Positions 23,324-32,855 are shown, counted from the first letter of the stretch. The stretch: DNA of 64,000 bases from an uncultured Dysosmobacter sp. (GCA_947625655.1 CANQPD010000007.1:1-64000), one strand, 5' to 3'. Numbers and translations are program-made. Notes: generated by a model from the sequence alone, not told the origin.

Positions 23324-23509
23324 TTAGAGAGCGCCGCATTGCCGGCGCTCTCTTTTTGCGCGAAGATCAAAGCAGGAGGGCGGCCAGGCGGAGTCAGCCG
23401 CTGGCCTGTCGCCGCTTACCGCATAGCCGATAAAGAGCGCCTGCAGAACCAACAGCAACATCACGGCGATACGCCTGCGCGGCAGCTCCCGAAACCAGGC
23501 GCGTTTCAT
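23324..23509 (-). pseudogene. Truncated membrane-protein gene after degV
   Basis: The ATG overlaps the DegV stop by four bases (ATGA), so it was a coupled gene. The first ~33 residues (MKRAWFRELPRRRIAVMLLL, then VLQALFIGYAVSG) form a basic start plus one membrane helix, similar to the N terminus of cardiolipin-synthase-like proteins. After that the sequence loses coding character and runs into the TetR terminator. It is likely a gene that lost most of its length by deletion. Confidence 0.45.
23327..23357 (+). terminator. Terminator of the TetR gene
   Basis: GAGAGCGCCG and CGGCGCTCTC form a 10-bp stem followed by TTTTT. Confidence 0.8.
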
Positions 23510-24363
23510 AATTTCACACTGATCCCCATGCCGAAGGCTCCGGGGCCGACGTGACAGCCGATGCTGAACGTCAGGCGGTCATAATAGACTTCTTCGCCTG
23601 GAAAGGCTGCTTTAACCATCTCCAGCCATTCCCGGTCTTCTTCCTCGTGGAGAAAGCTTCCCGCAACGCCGATGCGGATTAACTGGCCTTTCCGGTGAAA
23701 TTCATCGGCGCTTTTCTGCATGGCCTCGATCTCGCGTTTTTTGCAGTTTTTTGTGCCGCGCACTTTCGCGTAGGCGTCCAGCTTCTCCCCCTGTATGGTC
23801 AGCAGAGGCTTGATATGCAGGACCGTGCCCATCGCCGCCCCGGCGGCTGTGAGCCGTCCGCCGCGTTTCAAAAATTCCAGCGTTTCCACGCCTACATAGA
23901 TGATGGAGTCGTAAGCGGCCTGCTCCAGCCTTGTCTGGATTTCAGCCGCAGTATATCCCGCCCGCGCCAACGTCAACGCGTCCAGCACGGAGCTGCGCTG
24001 GGTGATGGAGATGCGGTGGTTATCCGCCACCCGGACCTTTCCGCCGTAGTCCTCCGCCAGCATCTGGGCTGTCTGGCAGGAATTGCTCAGGCCGCTGGAC
24101 ATGGGAATGTAGACAAGCTCATCGTACCCGTCGGACAGGATCCTGTCCCACAAAGCGACGACATGTCCCGGCGCGGGCTGGGAAGTGGATACCTGTTTAT
24201 GCGCCAACAGACTTTGGTAAAAGTCATTGTGGAACAGATCCATGCCCTCAAAATACTCCCGCCCCTCTATCATGACCGGCATTGGGAGGACATAGACGCC
24301 CAACTGCTGGGCCTCCACCTCAAAAATACCGCTGTTGCTGTCAGTGACGATTGCTGTCCTCAT
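23506..24363 (-). CDS. DegV-family fatty-acid-binding protein
   Basis: The 285-aa protein has the DegV/FakB pattern: TAIVTDSNSGI at the start, STSQPAPG for the first lipid-carboxylate loop, YIPMSSGLSNSCQTA, VGVETLEFLKRGGRL and LLTIQGEKL. Such proteins bind a fatty acid and present it to the kinase FakA for phospholipid synthesis. No fakA gene is in the window. It is the third gene of a leftward unit with a radical SAM enzyme and a HdeD-like membrane protein, 75 bases after the radical SAM gene. Confidence 0.9.
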   Translation of the reverse strand: MRTAIVTDSNSGIFEVEAQQLGVYVLPMPVMIEGREYFEGMDLFHNDFYQSLLAHKQVSTSQPAPGHVVALWDRILSDGYDELVYIPMSSGLSNSCQTAQMLAEDYGGKVRVADNHRISITQRSSVLDALTLARAGYTAAEIQTRLEQAAYDSIIYVGVETLEFLKRGGRLTAAGAAMGTVLHIKPLLTIQGEKLDAYAKVRGTKNCKKREIEAMQKSADEFHRKGQLIRIGVAGSFLHEEEDREWLEMVKAAFPGEEVYYDRLTFSIGCHVGPGAFGMGISVKL

Positions 24364-24438
24364 ACTCGTCTCAACTTCCGTTCCTTGTTTATCTGGAAAG
24401 AGCCGCCGCGGATGAAACCCGCGGCGGCTGTTCGCCGT

Positions 24439-25794
24439 TTACCGCTCCCCCTGCTTTTCCTCCTGGCTCTTGGCCCACAGCTCCTCCGCCACAGGCGCCC
24501 AGTGGGCGGCGTACTGGTCGCACTTGGCACACAGGTGCTCGGCGCTCTCCGGGGACTCCGGGTCCGTGGAATGCGCGCCGGTCTTGGCCACCATCTCCCG
24601 CAGCCGCTCGGGGTTCTCCAGCATGGGGCAGGGCCGGAGCATGTTGTCATTGAAGGGCATATTGTCGTGATAGGCCATGAAGATGGGGCTTTGCAGGGCC
24701 TCCAGCAGCGTGCAGCTGCGAATGTTGGCGTTGGAGTAGTGGATGAACACGCAGGGGTCCACATCGCCGCCCGCGTTGATGTGGAGATACCGCTTGCCGC
24801 CGGCGATGCAGCCGCCCACATACTCCGCATCGTTCTGGAAGTCCATGGCGAACAGGGGCTTTTCCGCCCGGTATTTCCGGATGCGGTGATAGGTGGCGAT
24901 CCGCTGCTCCGGCGTGGGCAGCAGCTCCGGGGCGGCGTCGTTGCCCACGGGCATGTAGTGGAAGTACCAGATAAAATAGCAGCCAAGATCGATCAGCTCG
25001 TCGAAAAACTCCTCGGAGGTGATGGACTCGAAGTTGGCGCTGGTATAGCAGGAGGAGATGCCGTAGACCAGCTTCTTGCGGCGCAGCAGCTCAATGGCTG
25101 CCATGACTTTTTTGTAAACGCCGTTGCCCCGGCGTCCGTCGGTGGCCGCCTCGCTGCCCTCCAGGGAGATGGCGGGCACGAAGTTCTTCACCCGCAGCAT
25201 CTCGTCGGCAAAGGCCTCGTCGATGAGGGTGGCGTTGGTGAAGCAGAGGAAGATGCAGTCGGAGTGCTTCTCGCACAGCCGAATGATATCCTTCTTTCGC
25301 ACCAGGGGCTCGCCGCCGGTGTAGATGTACATATAGACGCCCAGTTCCTTGCCCTGGGTGATGATGCTGTCGATCTCCTCATAGGTCAGGTTCAGCTTGT
25401 TGCCGTACTCGGCGGCCCAGCAGCCGGTGCAGTGGAGGTTGCAGGCACTGGTGGGGTCCAGCAGGATCGCCCAGGGGATGTTGCAGCCGTACTTCGCGCG
25501 GCACGCCTCCTGCCTGGGCCAGCCCACCAGCGCGGCGTTGATGAAGAAGTTTACGGCGATGGTCTTCATCACCTCCGGATCGATGTCCGTCACCAGCCGG
25601 CGGATGAAGGGGTAATAGGGATGCGCCGGATCGGTAATGGCCTGACGGATGATTTTCCGCTGGGTCTCGAACTCGCCGCCGGCGAATTTGTCCGCCCAGT
25701 CCATCAGCTTGACAAGGTTCTTGTCCGGGTCCTTGTACAGATAGTTGAAGGCCTGTTCCAGGCCAAACTTTTTGATCGCGGTGGAAGCGTCCAT
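24439..25794 (-). CDS. Radical SAM protein with SPASM-like C terminus
   Basis: The 451-aa protein binds a 4Fe-4S cluster through CNLHCTGC (CxxxCxxC, near residue 120) and should cleave S-adenosylmethionine to a radical. YTGGEPLVR is the conserved glycine/SAM motif. The C-terminal region has further cysteines (GGDVDPCVF, RPCPML, CAKC) as in SPASM/twitch maturases. An N-terminal helical extension of about 110 residues precedes the barrel. The chosen ATG follows GGAGGATAT. The substrate is unknown. The neighbours are a membrane protein and DegV, not a peptide precursor, so RiPP processing is not supported. Confidence 0.85.
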   Translation of the reverse strand: MDASTAIKKFGLEQAFNYLYKDPDKNLVKLMDWADKFAGGEFETQRKIIRQAITDPAHPYYPFIRRLVTDIDPEVMKTIAVNFFINAALVGWPRQEACRAKYGCNIPWAILLDPTSACNLHCTGCWAAEYGNKLNLTYEEIDSIITQGKELGVYMYIYTGGEPLVRKKDIIRLCEKHSDCIFLCFTNATLIDEAFADEMLRVKNFVPAISLEGSEAATDGRRGNGVYKKVMAAIELLRRKKLVYGISSCYTSANFESITSEEFFDELIDLGCYFIWYFHYMPVGNDAAPELLPTPEQRIATYHRIRKYRAEKPLFAMDFQNDAEYVGGCIAGGKRYLHINAGGDVDPCVFIHYSNANIRSCTLLEALQSPIFMAYHDNMPFNDNMLRPCPMLENPERLREMVAKTGAHSTDPESPESAEHLCAKCDQYAAHWAPVAEELWAKSQEEKQGER

Positions 25795-25823
25795 GATATA
25801 TCCTCCATTTTTAAAAAATTTCT

Positions 25824-26390
25824 TTATTGAGCTTCTTCTGAAAAGCGGGTTCCCATGGTTGACACGGTGTAGTGCACAACGCACTGATTTTTGAATCCCT
25901 CCGCCAGCAGCGTACCGCCCGCCACGATGTGCTTGCTCAAGCGTGCGCTGAACGGGCTGATGATCGCCAGGACGCTGAAAACGCCCGCGATCACGGCCGC
26001 GGCCAGGATCACGCTCCAGGTCTCCAGTCCGAATTGCCTGGCGTCCTTTGACATCTGGATGGAAAGGAGGCTGTCCAGCAGCACCAGCGCGCCCAGGCCG
26101 GGGGATAAATAGGGGATGACGCGCTGGCTGCACGAGAGGACGATGGTCCCCAGCACCATCAGGAACAGCCCGCAGGCCAGGTCATACTGAAACGCCAGAC
26201 AGTACAGATCCTTTGAGAAATAGCCGATGATCTTGATGATGCCGTAGACGATCAATACGATCCCGCTGGTGATACAGATTCCAAGCGGAGATACATCGGG
26301 CAGGATCATGTACAGCGCGCCGGAAATGTAGAACACAGCGGACATGAGCAGATATCCCGCCCGTGCCATTTTCAGCTTCTTCAATAACAT
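25824..26390 (-). CDS. HdeD/DUF308-like membrane protein
   Basis: The 188-aa protein has six hydrophobic helices in three pairs, including YLLMSAVFYISGALYMILPD, IVLIVYGIIKIIGYF and VILAAAVIAGVFSVLAIISP. This is the DUF308/HdeD pattern, a family of unclear function linked to acid or membrane stress. AAAGGAGAG precedes the ATG. It is the first gene of the leftward unit, 29 bases before the radical SAM start. Confidence 0.75.
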   Translation of the reverse strand: MLLKKLKMARAGYLLMSAVFYISGALYMILPDVSPLGICITSGIVLIVYGIIKIIGYFSKDLYCLAFQYDLACGLFLMVLGTIVLSCSQRVIPYLSPGLGALVLLDSLLSIQMSKDARQFGLETWSVILAAAVIAGVFSVLAIISPFSARLSKHIVAGGTLLAEGFKNQCVVHYTVSTMGTRFSEEAQ

Positions 26391-26451
26391 CTCTCCTTTG
26401 TTTTGGATTGTTGTGATTGTAGCCTTTGCGGAGAAATAAAAATATGGACAA

Positions 26452-26492
26452 AGCAGAGGCGCGTGCCTGATTTTTGGGCACACGCCTCTGCT
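26452..26492 (-). terminator. Terminator after ftsH
   Basis: A 16-bp stem with one mismatch (AGCAGAGGCG... with ...CGCCTCTGCT) lies about 160 bases past the ftsH stop. It is followed on the minus strand by a T-rich run. The bases between hold no gene. Confidence 0.6.
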
Positions 26493-26654
26493 TTGCCTAT
26501 ATTATTTTACCGCGTTATCGTGTGAAAACGCTCCGGTTCATATCACAGGCTGTGGGTGATGGGCAATCAGACGCCGCGGACCCCGCGATGATCCCGCTAT
26601 TCCCGCCGGCTTTCACGGATGGACAGCTCTCTTTGCGTCCTTCCTTCGATTTTG

Positions 26655-28472
26655 TCAGCCGTTCAGGATCTGCATGAATTCCTCGCCGGTGATCGTCTCC
26701 TTTTCATAGAGGAATCTGGCCAGCTCGTCCAGCTTTTCCCGGTTTTCCGTGAGGATCGCGGCGGCCTTGCCGTACTGCCGCTTCACCAGCTCCACCACCT
26801 GCTTGTCGATCCGCGCCTGGGTCTCGGCGGAGCAGGCCAGAGAGGCGTCGCCGCCCAGGTACTGGTTGGTCACCGTCTCCATGGCCACCATGCCGAAGTC
26901 GTCGCTCATGCCGTACCGGGTGATCATGGCCCGGGCCAGCTTGGTGGCCTGCTCGATGTCGTTGGAGGCCCCGGTGGTGATGGAGCCGAACACGAGCTCC
27001 TCGGCGGCGCGGCCGCCGGTGTAGGTGGCGATCTTGTTCTCGATCTCCTCCTTGCTCATGAGGTAGTGGTTGCCCTCCTCCACCTGCATGGTGTAGCCCA
27101 GGGCGCCGGAGGTCCGGGGGACGATGGTGATTTTCTGCACCGGAGCGGAATTGGTCTGCCTGGCGGCCACCAGGGCATGGCCGATCTCGTGGTAGGAGAC
27201 GATCAGCTTCTCCCGGTCGGTCATGATGGCGTTCTTCTTCTGGTAGCCGGCGATGACCACCTCGATGCTCTCCTCCAGGTCGGCCTGGGTGGCATAGCGC
27301 CGGCCGTCCCGCACCGCCCGGAGGGCCGCCTCATTGACAATGTTGGCCAGCTCCGCGCCGGAGGCGCCGGAGGCCATCCGGGCCACCTTGTTGAAGTCCA
27401 CGCTGTCCGCAATCTTGATCTTTTTGGCGTGCACCCTCAAAATGTCCTCCCGGCCCTTCAGGTCGGGCAGCTCCACCGGCACCCGCCGGTCAAACCGGCC
27501 GGGCCGGGTCAGGGCCGGGTCCAGGGACTCCGGGCGGTTGGTGGCCGCCAGGATGATGACGCCGGTGTTGCCCTCAAATCCGTCCATCTCTGTCAGCAGC
27601 TGGTTCAGCGTCTGCTCCCGCTCGTCGTTGCCGCCCATCTGGCCGTCCCGCTTTTTGCCGATGGCGTCGATCTCGTCGATGAACACGATGCAGGGGGCCT
27701 TCTCCTTGGCCTGTTTGAACAGGTCCCGCACCTTGGAGGCGCCCATGCCCACGAACATCTCCACAAATTCGGAGCCGGACATGGAGAAGAAGGGGACGCC
27801 GGCTTCGCCGGCCACCGCCTTGGCCAGCATGGTCTTGCCAGTGCCCGGAGGGCCTACCAGCAAAATGCCCTTGGGCATGGAGGCGCCGATTTCCTGGTAT
27901 TTTCCGGGGTTGTGGAGATAGTCCACGATCTCGGCCAGGTTCTCTTTCGCCTCGTCCTCACCGGCCACATCGGAGAATTTGATGCCCTCAGAGGACTGCA
28001 CATAGACCTTGGCGTTGGACTTGCCCATGTTGAACATCATGGAACCGCTGCCGCCGCCCATTTTCTGCATCATCTTCCGGGACATGAACTGACCGATGGC
28101 GATGAAGATGACCAGGGGGATGATCCAGCCCAGCAGCTGCACCAGCAGGGACGCCTGCTCGATCTCCACGCCGGAGGTGGACACGCCGGCGTCCAGCAGC
28201 CGCTGGGTCAGCTGCGTGTCCGGCACCATGGCGGTCTTGTAGACGGCGCTTCCGTCCTTGGCGGTGAACAGGATGCGGTTGTCCTGCTCCTGGATCTCGG
28301 CCTGGCCGACCTGGCCCGCCTCCACCATGGAGACAAAGGTGTTGTAATCCACCTCTTGGATCCGGTACTGGCTCATCCAGGGCATGGCCAGGAAGTTGAA
28401 CAGCGTGACCACCAGCAGCACGACGCAGTAATAGTAAAGCAATGGACGCTTCGGGCTTTTTACCTCTTTCAT
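26655..28472 (-). CDS. ftsH: ATP-dependent zinc metalloprotease FtsH
   Basis: This membrane-bound AAA protease degrades misfolded and regulatory proteins. The 605-aa protein has two membrane segments (about residues 13-32 and 113-131), Walker A GPPGTGKT, Walker B IVFIDEID, the second region of homology with RPGRFDRR, and the zinc motif HEIGH, where the more usual residue is Ala rather than Ile. The AAA pore residues FVGMGAS are present. The start at 28472 gives a normal cytoplasmic N terminus ([10 protein letters not shown]). It lies 17 bases after a zinc-ribbon gene, so the two form an operon. Confidence 0.96.
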   Translation of the reverse strand: MKEVKSPKRPLLYYYCVVLLVVTLFNFLAMPWMSQYRIQEVDYNTFVSMVEAGQVGQAEIQEQDNRILFTAKDGSAVYKTAMVPDTQLTQRLLDAGVSTSGVEIEQASLLVQLLGWIIPLVIFIAIGQFMSRKMMQKMGGGSGSMMFNMGKSNAKVYVQSSEGIKFSDVAGEDEAKENLAEIVDYLHNPGKYQEIGASMPKGILLVGPPGTGKTMLAKAVAGEAGVPFFSMSGSEFVEMFVGMGASKVRDLFKQAKEKAPCIVFIDEIDAIGKKRDGQMGGNDEREQTLNQLLTEMDGFEGNTGVIILAATNRPESLDPALTRPGRFDRRVPVELPDLKGREDILRVHAKKIKIADSVDFNKVARMASGASGAELANIVNEAALRAVRDGRRYATQADLEESIEVVIAGYQKKNAIMTDREKLIVSYHEIGHALVAARQTNSAPVQKITIVPRTSGALGYTMQVEEGNHYLMSKEEIENKIATYTGGRAAEELVFGSITTGASNDIEQATKLARAMITRYGMSDDFGMVAMETVTNQYLGGDASLACSAETQARIDKQVVELVKRQYGKAAAILTENREKLDELARFLYEKETITGEEFMQILNG

Positions 28473-28489
28473 AGTGTTCCGATTTCCTC

Positions 28490-28771
28490 CTATTGTAATT
28501 TTGCCCCGCAGCGGCTGCAGTACCGGCTGACGGGATCGTTGTAAGCGAGACAGGCCGGACACCGTACCTGCCCTTGCAGGGCGGTGAGCTGCCTGCGGGT
28601 TTCGATGATTTGATCCACCAGCTGGTTGATCTCCCTGTCTTCCTTTTCCGCAAATTCCAGAAGGCTTTTTCCGATGTCGCGGTAATGCTCGTTCAAGGCC
28701 GCCTCCATCTCGCAGAGAGACGCCTCAAGCCGCTGGACCTCCGCGAGCTCAGGATCATGCTTGGCAGTCAA
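28490..28771 (-). CDS. Coiled-coil zinc-ribbon protein upstream of ftsH
   Basis: The 93-aa protein is a long helix (EVQRLEASLCEMEAALNEHY and following heptads) ending in a zinc ribbon (CPACLAY, YCSRCGAKL). It has no membrane segment. Its tight spacing before ftsH suggests it could be a co-expressed adaptor or regulator of the protease; this is inference. No named family is recognised beyond a generic zinc ribbon. Confidence 0.75.
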   Translation of the reverse strand: MTAKHDPELAEVQRLEASLCEMEAALNEHYRDIGKSLLEFAEKEDREINQLVDQIIETRRQLTALQGQVRCPACLAYNDPVSRYCSRCGAKLQ

Positions 28772-28954
28772 TCAGACTTCCCCCTTTCCGATGGGCAGCC
28801 GGGCGCGTGCGCGGGGCACGGCTCCCTGTATGATATATAGGATACCGGCGGCGGACTGAGAAAACAAGCGGCAAATAGGGCCATATGTCCATTTCTGCAC
28901 ATTCCGGCAAAAATGTGCATTTTGGGACCCGGCGCAAAATCTTGCGGTTCCCCA

Positions 28955-28983
28955 TTGCCGAAACCGGAAAAATCCTGTAAGAT
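28955..28983 (+). promoter_or_regulatory. Promoter of the TetR gene at 29012
   Basis: TTGCCG and TAAGAT are 17 bases apart, 29 bases before the start. The bases from 28772 hold the divergent control region and no gene. Confidence 0.55.
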
Positions 28984-29011
28984 AGTGAGAAATAGAAAGT
29001 GAGGGAGCGGT

Positions 29012-29563
29012 ATGGGCATTGCGGACAATTCGGCAAAGGTGCGGCAGACAAAGCGCGTTTTATCTGAAAATCTCATGGAGCTGTTGGAGCACAAGAGCTT
29101 TCGGAAAATCACCGTCAACGATATCTGCCAGAGCGCAATGGTCAGCCGCTCCACGTTTTACCTCCACTTTGATGATAAGTATCAGCTGTTCCGGTACTGT
29201 ATTGAACAGGAGCTGCGCCGGATGGAGACAGCAATTGCGGAAAAGGACATCAAAACAGTAATATGTCTGACCCTGGATATGCTGCTGGAGAAAAAGGCGT
29301 TTTATTATAATACGCTGGCGGCGGAGCCCGACCAGGAACTGGGCCAGATTTTCATGGACTGCTTTTGCAAGTTCTTTGCCGAGCAGATTGAGGCCCGAAG
29401 GAAAACCGGACTGGAAATACCGGGCCCGGTGCCCATTGTGAGCGCGTTTTACGCAGGGGGGATTACCGCGGCCAATATCCAGTGGATCAAAAGTAAGTTC
29501 TCCATTCCGAAGGAGGAAATGGCGGACTGCCAGCAAAGGCTGCTGTCCGGTCTGCTGACTTGA
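29012..29563 (+). CDS. TetR-family regulator
   Basis: The 183-aa protein has a TetR helix-turn-helix (SENLMELLEHKSFRKITVND, then QSAMVSRSTFYLHFDDKYQLF) and a C-terminal helical part with the TetR_C pattern (FYAGGITAANIQWIKSKF). GGGAGCGGT precedes the ATG. It is divergent from the zinc-ribbon/ftsH operon and upstream of the activase module, so it could control either. The 260 bases after it hold no gene. Confidence 0.87.
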   Translation: MGIADNSAKVRQTKRVLSENLMELLEHKSFRKITVNDICQSAMVSRSTFYLHFDDKYQLFRYCIEQELRRMETAIAEKDIKTVICLTLDMLLEKKAFYYNTLAAEPDQELGQIFMDCFCKFFAEQIEARRKTGLEIPGPVPIVSAFYAGGITAANIQWIKSKFSIPKEEMADCQQRLLSGLLT

Positions 29564-29825
29564 CCGCGTCGCCGGATCTTTCGGAAGATCGATAGAGACG
29601 AACCGCTGTACGGTATGGCGTCATCCGATTTTCCCGAGATCCAAAAAGTAAAATAAGAGAAACAATCAATACCCATAAGAGGTATCCTTACAAAAATCGG
29701 AGACTGTCAATCGGGGGCAATTTTCGTGTTCGTTGAACGGATTTCTCGGCCCCGCGCCGGCATGTCCGAAATTTACCGACTTAAACGCTGCTGCATTCCA
29801 TGTGCAGCCAGCCCTGGAGAACATT

Positions 29826-30761
29826 ATGGAAAAAACATCTGAATTGGTGATAGGCCTCCCCCACGCGCTTTTGTACCATCGGTACGCCAAGCTGTGGCAC
29901 GGATTCTTTTCCGGCCTGGGCATCCGCACGGTGGACAGCGGCCCCACCAGCCGCAAGGTTTTGGAGGACGGGGCTTCCCTGGCGGTGGACGAGGCCTGCC
30001 TGTCCCTCAAGGTATTCCTGGGCCATGTCAGTGAGCTGGTGGGCAGCTGCGACTACATCCTGGTGCCCCGGATCAGCAACTTTGGCCGCCACCGCAATAT
30101 GTGCGTCCGCTTTGAGGCCCTGTATGACCTGACACGGAATGTCTTCCGGGAATCGGGGCAGAAATTCCTGGCCTATAATATCGATGTCCTGGAGGGGCAG
30201 GGAGAAGAGGCCGCGTTTCTGGAACTGGGCTGCGGCCTGGGATATTCCAAAAAAGGGGTGAAAAAGGCATACGCCTCGGCCAAAAAGGGGGAGCAGGAGC
30301 TTTGGAAGGCGGCGGTGCGGAAAAATGAAGCGCTGTACCGGACTGACGGCCTGAAAATTTTGGTCGCGGCCCACAGCTATGTCATCAAGGATTCCTACAT
30401 CGGAAAGCCCGTGACGGACGGCCTGAAAAAGCTGGGCGTCACGCCCATCCGCGCCGATGTGGTGAACCGGGAGGCCGCCGTCAAGCGGAGCACGGAGCTC
30501 TCGCCCACCTGCAAATGGGAACTGAACCGGGAGATCGTCGGCAGCATCGCGGCCCACGCGGACGCGGTGGACGGCATCATCCTCCTCAGCGCCTTCCCCT
30601 GCGGGCCGGACGCCATGGTCAACGACCTGCTGGCCCGCAAGATCAAGGGGATCCCCCTGCTGAACCTGGTGCTGGACAGCCAGACCGGCACCGCGGGCAT
30701 CGAGACCCGGCTGGAGAGCTTTGTGGACATCATCCGGCTGAAGAAAGGGATGCTGACATGA
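29826..30761 (+). CDS. Activase-associated DUF2229 protein
   Basis: The 311-aa protein belongs to the DUF2229/COG3580 group found with CoA-dehydratase activases (GLPHALLYHRYAKLWHGFFS, DEACLSLKVFLGHV, LVPRISNFGRHRNMCVRFEA). In many Firmicutes it is one segment of a single ~1400-aa activase-related protein; here the three segments are separate genes. Its biochemical role is not established. The start at 29826 follows TGGAGAACAT and matches the family N terminus. The stop overlaps the next gene's ATG (ATGA). Confidence 0.82.
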   Translation: MEKTSELVIGLPHALLYHRYAKLWHGFFSGLGIRTVDSGPTSRKVLEDGASLAVDEACLSLKVFLGHVSELVGSCDYILVPRISNFGRHRNMCVRFEALYDLTRNVFRESGQKFLAYNIDVLEGQGEEAAFLELGCGLGYSKKGVKKAYASAKKGEQELWKAAVRKNEALYRTDGLKILVAAHSYVIKDSYIGKPVTDGLKKLGVTPIRADVVNREAAVKRSTELSPTCKWELNREIVGSIAAHADAVDGIILLSAFPCGPDAMVNDLLARKIKGIPLLNLVLDSQTGTAGIETRLESFVDIIRLKKGMLT

Positions 30762-31828
30762 TCAACACGAGAAAAATCGCCTTTCCGCGCTACGCGGAGT
30801 ATAACTGCGCCATGAAATATCTGGCGGAGCAGGGCTTGAACGTCTCCTACATCCTCCAGCCCGCCCTGACCCGCCGGACGGAGGAGCTGGGGGCAAAGTA
30901 CAGCCCGGATTTTGTCTGTACGCCCTTCAAGACCTGCCTGGGCAGCATGATCGAGGCGCTGGAGGCCGGCGCGGATACCCTGATCATGAGCCACGGTCTC
31001 TGCCGCCTGGGCTATTACGGGGAGCTGCAGGAGCAGATCCTGCGGGATCTGGGCTATGAGTTTGAATTCATCAACCTGGCGGAGTACAGCGGCAGCAAAA
31101 AGGGGTGGCTCAAAGCCCTCAAGCGGATCTCCCCCAAAGTTAACCCCGCAAAGCTGGCGGTGAACTTTGGCGAAACGGTCAAGATGGTGGAGCACCTGGA
31201 CGAGGTGACCGCGGAATATTATGAGGACTGCGGCTTTGACGAGACGCCGGGAGCCCATAAGCGGGCCTATCGGAAATTCCTCTCCGCCCTCTATACCGCC
31301 GGGTCCAGAGGGGACGTGGAGACGGCCTACCGGCAGGTGAAGGCGGAGTTCCAGCAGATCCCCTTGAAAAAGCCCCGGCGGCCGCTGCGCGTGGGGATCG
31401 TCGGCGAGTTCTACACCGCCATGGACGCCTTTTCCAACCTGGAGGTGGAGCAGAAGCTGGCGGACATGGGCGTGGAGGTACACCGCTGGATGAACGTCAC
31501 CCACCAGTTTTTCCAGCGCAACGCGTTCAAGAACCTCCAGGTGAAGGTCAAGGATCTCTGCACCTATGAGATGGGGCCCACCTCCACCGCCAACATCTGG
31601 TACGCCCGGGAGTGCGCCGAGCGGGGTTTCGACGGACTAATCCACATCAAATCCGCCAACTGCACGCCGGAGATCGACATTATGCCGGTCCTGCAGCGGA
31701 TCAGCGGGGAGTATAAGATCCCCACCCTCTACCTGACCTACGACTCCCAGACCAGCGATGTGGGGCTGATGACCCGGCTGGAGGCGTTCTATGACATGAT
31801 TCAACGGAAAAGGAGAACAGTATCGTGA
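30758..31828 (+). CDS. 2-hydroxyacyl-CoA dehydratase-like protein of the activase module
   Basis: The 356-aa protein matches the COG3581 type: KIAFPRYAEYNCAMKYLAEQ at the start, CTPFKTCLGSMIEALEAGAD, SHGLCRLGYYGELQ, and YLTYDSQTSDVGLMTRLEAF at the end. Conserved cysteines (CTPFKTC, GLC, NC) could bind an Fe-S cluster as in the dehydratase subunits. It overlaps both neighbours by four bases, so the trio should be made in fixed ratio. The substrate is unknown, and no acyl-CoA pathway genes flank it. Confidence 0.82.
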   Translation: MINTRKIAFPRYAEYNCAMKYLAEQGLNVSYILQPALTRRTEELGAKYSPDFVCTPFKTCLGSMIEALEAGADTLIMSHGLCRLGYYGELQEQILRDLGYEFEFINLAEYSGSKKGWLKALKRISPKVNPAKLAVNFGETVKMVEHLDEVTAEYYEDCGFDETPGAHKRAYRKFLSALYTAGSRGDVETAYRQVKAEFQQIPLKKPRRPLRVGIVGEFYTAMDAFSNLEVEQKLADMGVEVHRWMNVTHQFFQRNAFKNLQVKVKDLCTYEMGPTSTANIWYARECAERGFDGLIHIKSANCTPEIDIMPVLQRISGEYKIPTLYLTYDSQTSDVGLMTRLEAFYDMIQRKRRTVS

Positions 31829-32778
31829 AACAGGCATACCTTGGCGTAGACGTGGGCTCCATCTCCACAAAGGGCGTCATTCTGGACGACGCCAATGGAA
31901 TTCTGAGCAGCGCCTATATCTGGACGGAGGGCGATCCCATCGGGGCGGTCAAGAAGCTGGTTCAGCTTTTGGAGCGGCAGTTTGACCGTGAAGCCTATCA
32001 AATTGTCGCCACCGGCACCACCGGCAGCGCGCGGAAGCTGGTGGGGGCCATCCTGGGCGCCACCATGGTGAAAAACGAGATCACCGCCCACGCGGTGGGG
32101 ACCACCACCTTTCATCCGGAGGTCCGCACCATTTTGGAGATCGGCGGGCAGGACTCCAAGATCATCCTGGTGGAAAACGGCGTGGCGGTGGACTACGCCA
32201 TGAATACCCTCTGCGCCGCCGGCACCGGGGCCTTCCTCTCCAGCCAGGCCAAGCGGCTGGGCATGGAGGTGGAGGAGATCGGGGCCTGTGCCCTCCGCGC
32301 GCAGCACCCCACGCCGATCGCGGCCCGGTGCACCGTGTTCGCGGAATCCGACCTGGTGCATAAGATCCAGATGGGCCACCCCAGGGAGGATATCATCGCC
32401 GGCGTCTGCAACGCGGTGGTGGCCAACTATCTGAACAACGTGGGCAAGGGCAAGAAGATCGTCTCCCCGGTGGTGTTCCAGGGCGGCGTCAGCAAGAACG
32501 AAGGCGTGGTGGCCGCGTTTGAGCGGGCGCTGGGCTGCAAGGTGACCGTGGACGAGAACGGCCATCTGATGGGTGCCATCGGCGCCGCCATCCTGGCCCG
32601 GAGCGGCAAGCAGCGGAAGGCTTTTGACTTTGCCATCGAGAATATGGAATTCCACACCAGGGAGGCGGAGTGCGGCCGCTGTCCCAACAACTGTGAGATC
32701 ATCTGCGTCTATCAGGGCGACACCCTGATCGACGCCTGGGGCAACCGCTGTGAGCGCGGCGCGGTGACCCAGGCGTGA
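31825..32778 (+). CDS. 2-hydroxyacyl-CoA dehydratase activator (HgdC-like ATPase)
   Basis: The 317-aa protein is an ASKHA-fold ATPase that drives single-electron transfer to a dehydratase. The phosphate loop GVDVGSISTKG opens it. The two cluster cysteines that bridge a dimer are intact: C130 in NTLCAAGTGAF and C169 in RCTVFAESD. LEIGGQDSKII and FQGGVSKNEGVV are the adenosine-site motifs. A C-terminal tail adds CGRCPNNCE, a possible extra metal site. It starts with GTG in a four-base overlap with the gene before. A strong terminator follows. Confidence 0.9.
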   Translation: MKQAYLGVDVGSISTKGVILDDANGILSSAYIWTEGDPIGAVKKLVQLLERQFDREAYQIVATGTTGSARKLVGAILGATMVKNEITAHAVGTTTFHPEVRTILEIGGQDSKIILVENGVAVDYAMNTLCAAGTGAFLSSQAKRLGMEVEEIGACALRAQHPTPIAARCTVFAESDLVHKIQMGHPREDIIAGVCNAVVANYLNNVGKGKKIVSPVVFQGGVSKNEGVVAAFERALGCKVTVDENGHLMGAIGAAILARSGKQRKAFDFAIENMEFHTREAECGRCPNNCEIICVYQGDTLIDAWGNRCERGAVTQA

Positions 32779-32805
32779 CACGAACGGCGTCATTTTTTGA
32801 AAAAA

Positions 32806-32846
32806 CAGGGAGGCGTTTACAAAAGTAAACGCCTCCCTGCTTTTCC
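32806..32846 (+). terminator. Terminator of the activase module
   Basis: A perfect 15-bp stem (32806-32820 with 32825-32839, loop AAAA) is followed by CTTTTCC. It also ends near the convergent reductase gene. Confidence 0.85.
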
Positions 32847-32855
32847 GCCGGCCGC

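Noticed and set aside
26655-28472. HEIGH instead of HEAGH in FtsH as a sign of inactivity
   Set aside because: Both His and the Glu of the zinc motif are kept, and the remaining AAA and protease motifs are intact. The Ile is probably a lineage variant.
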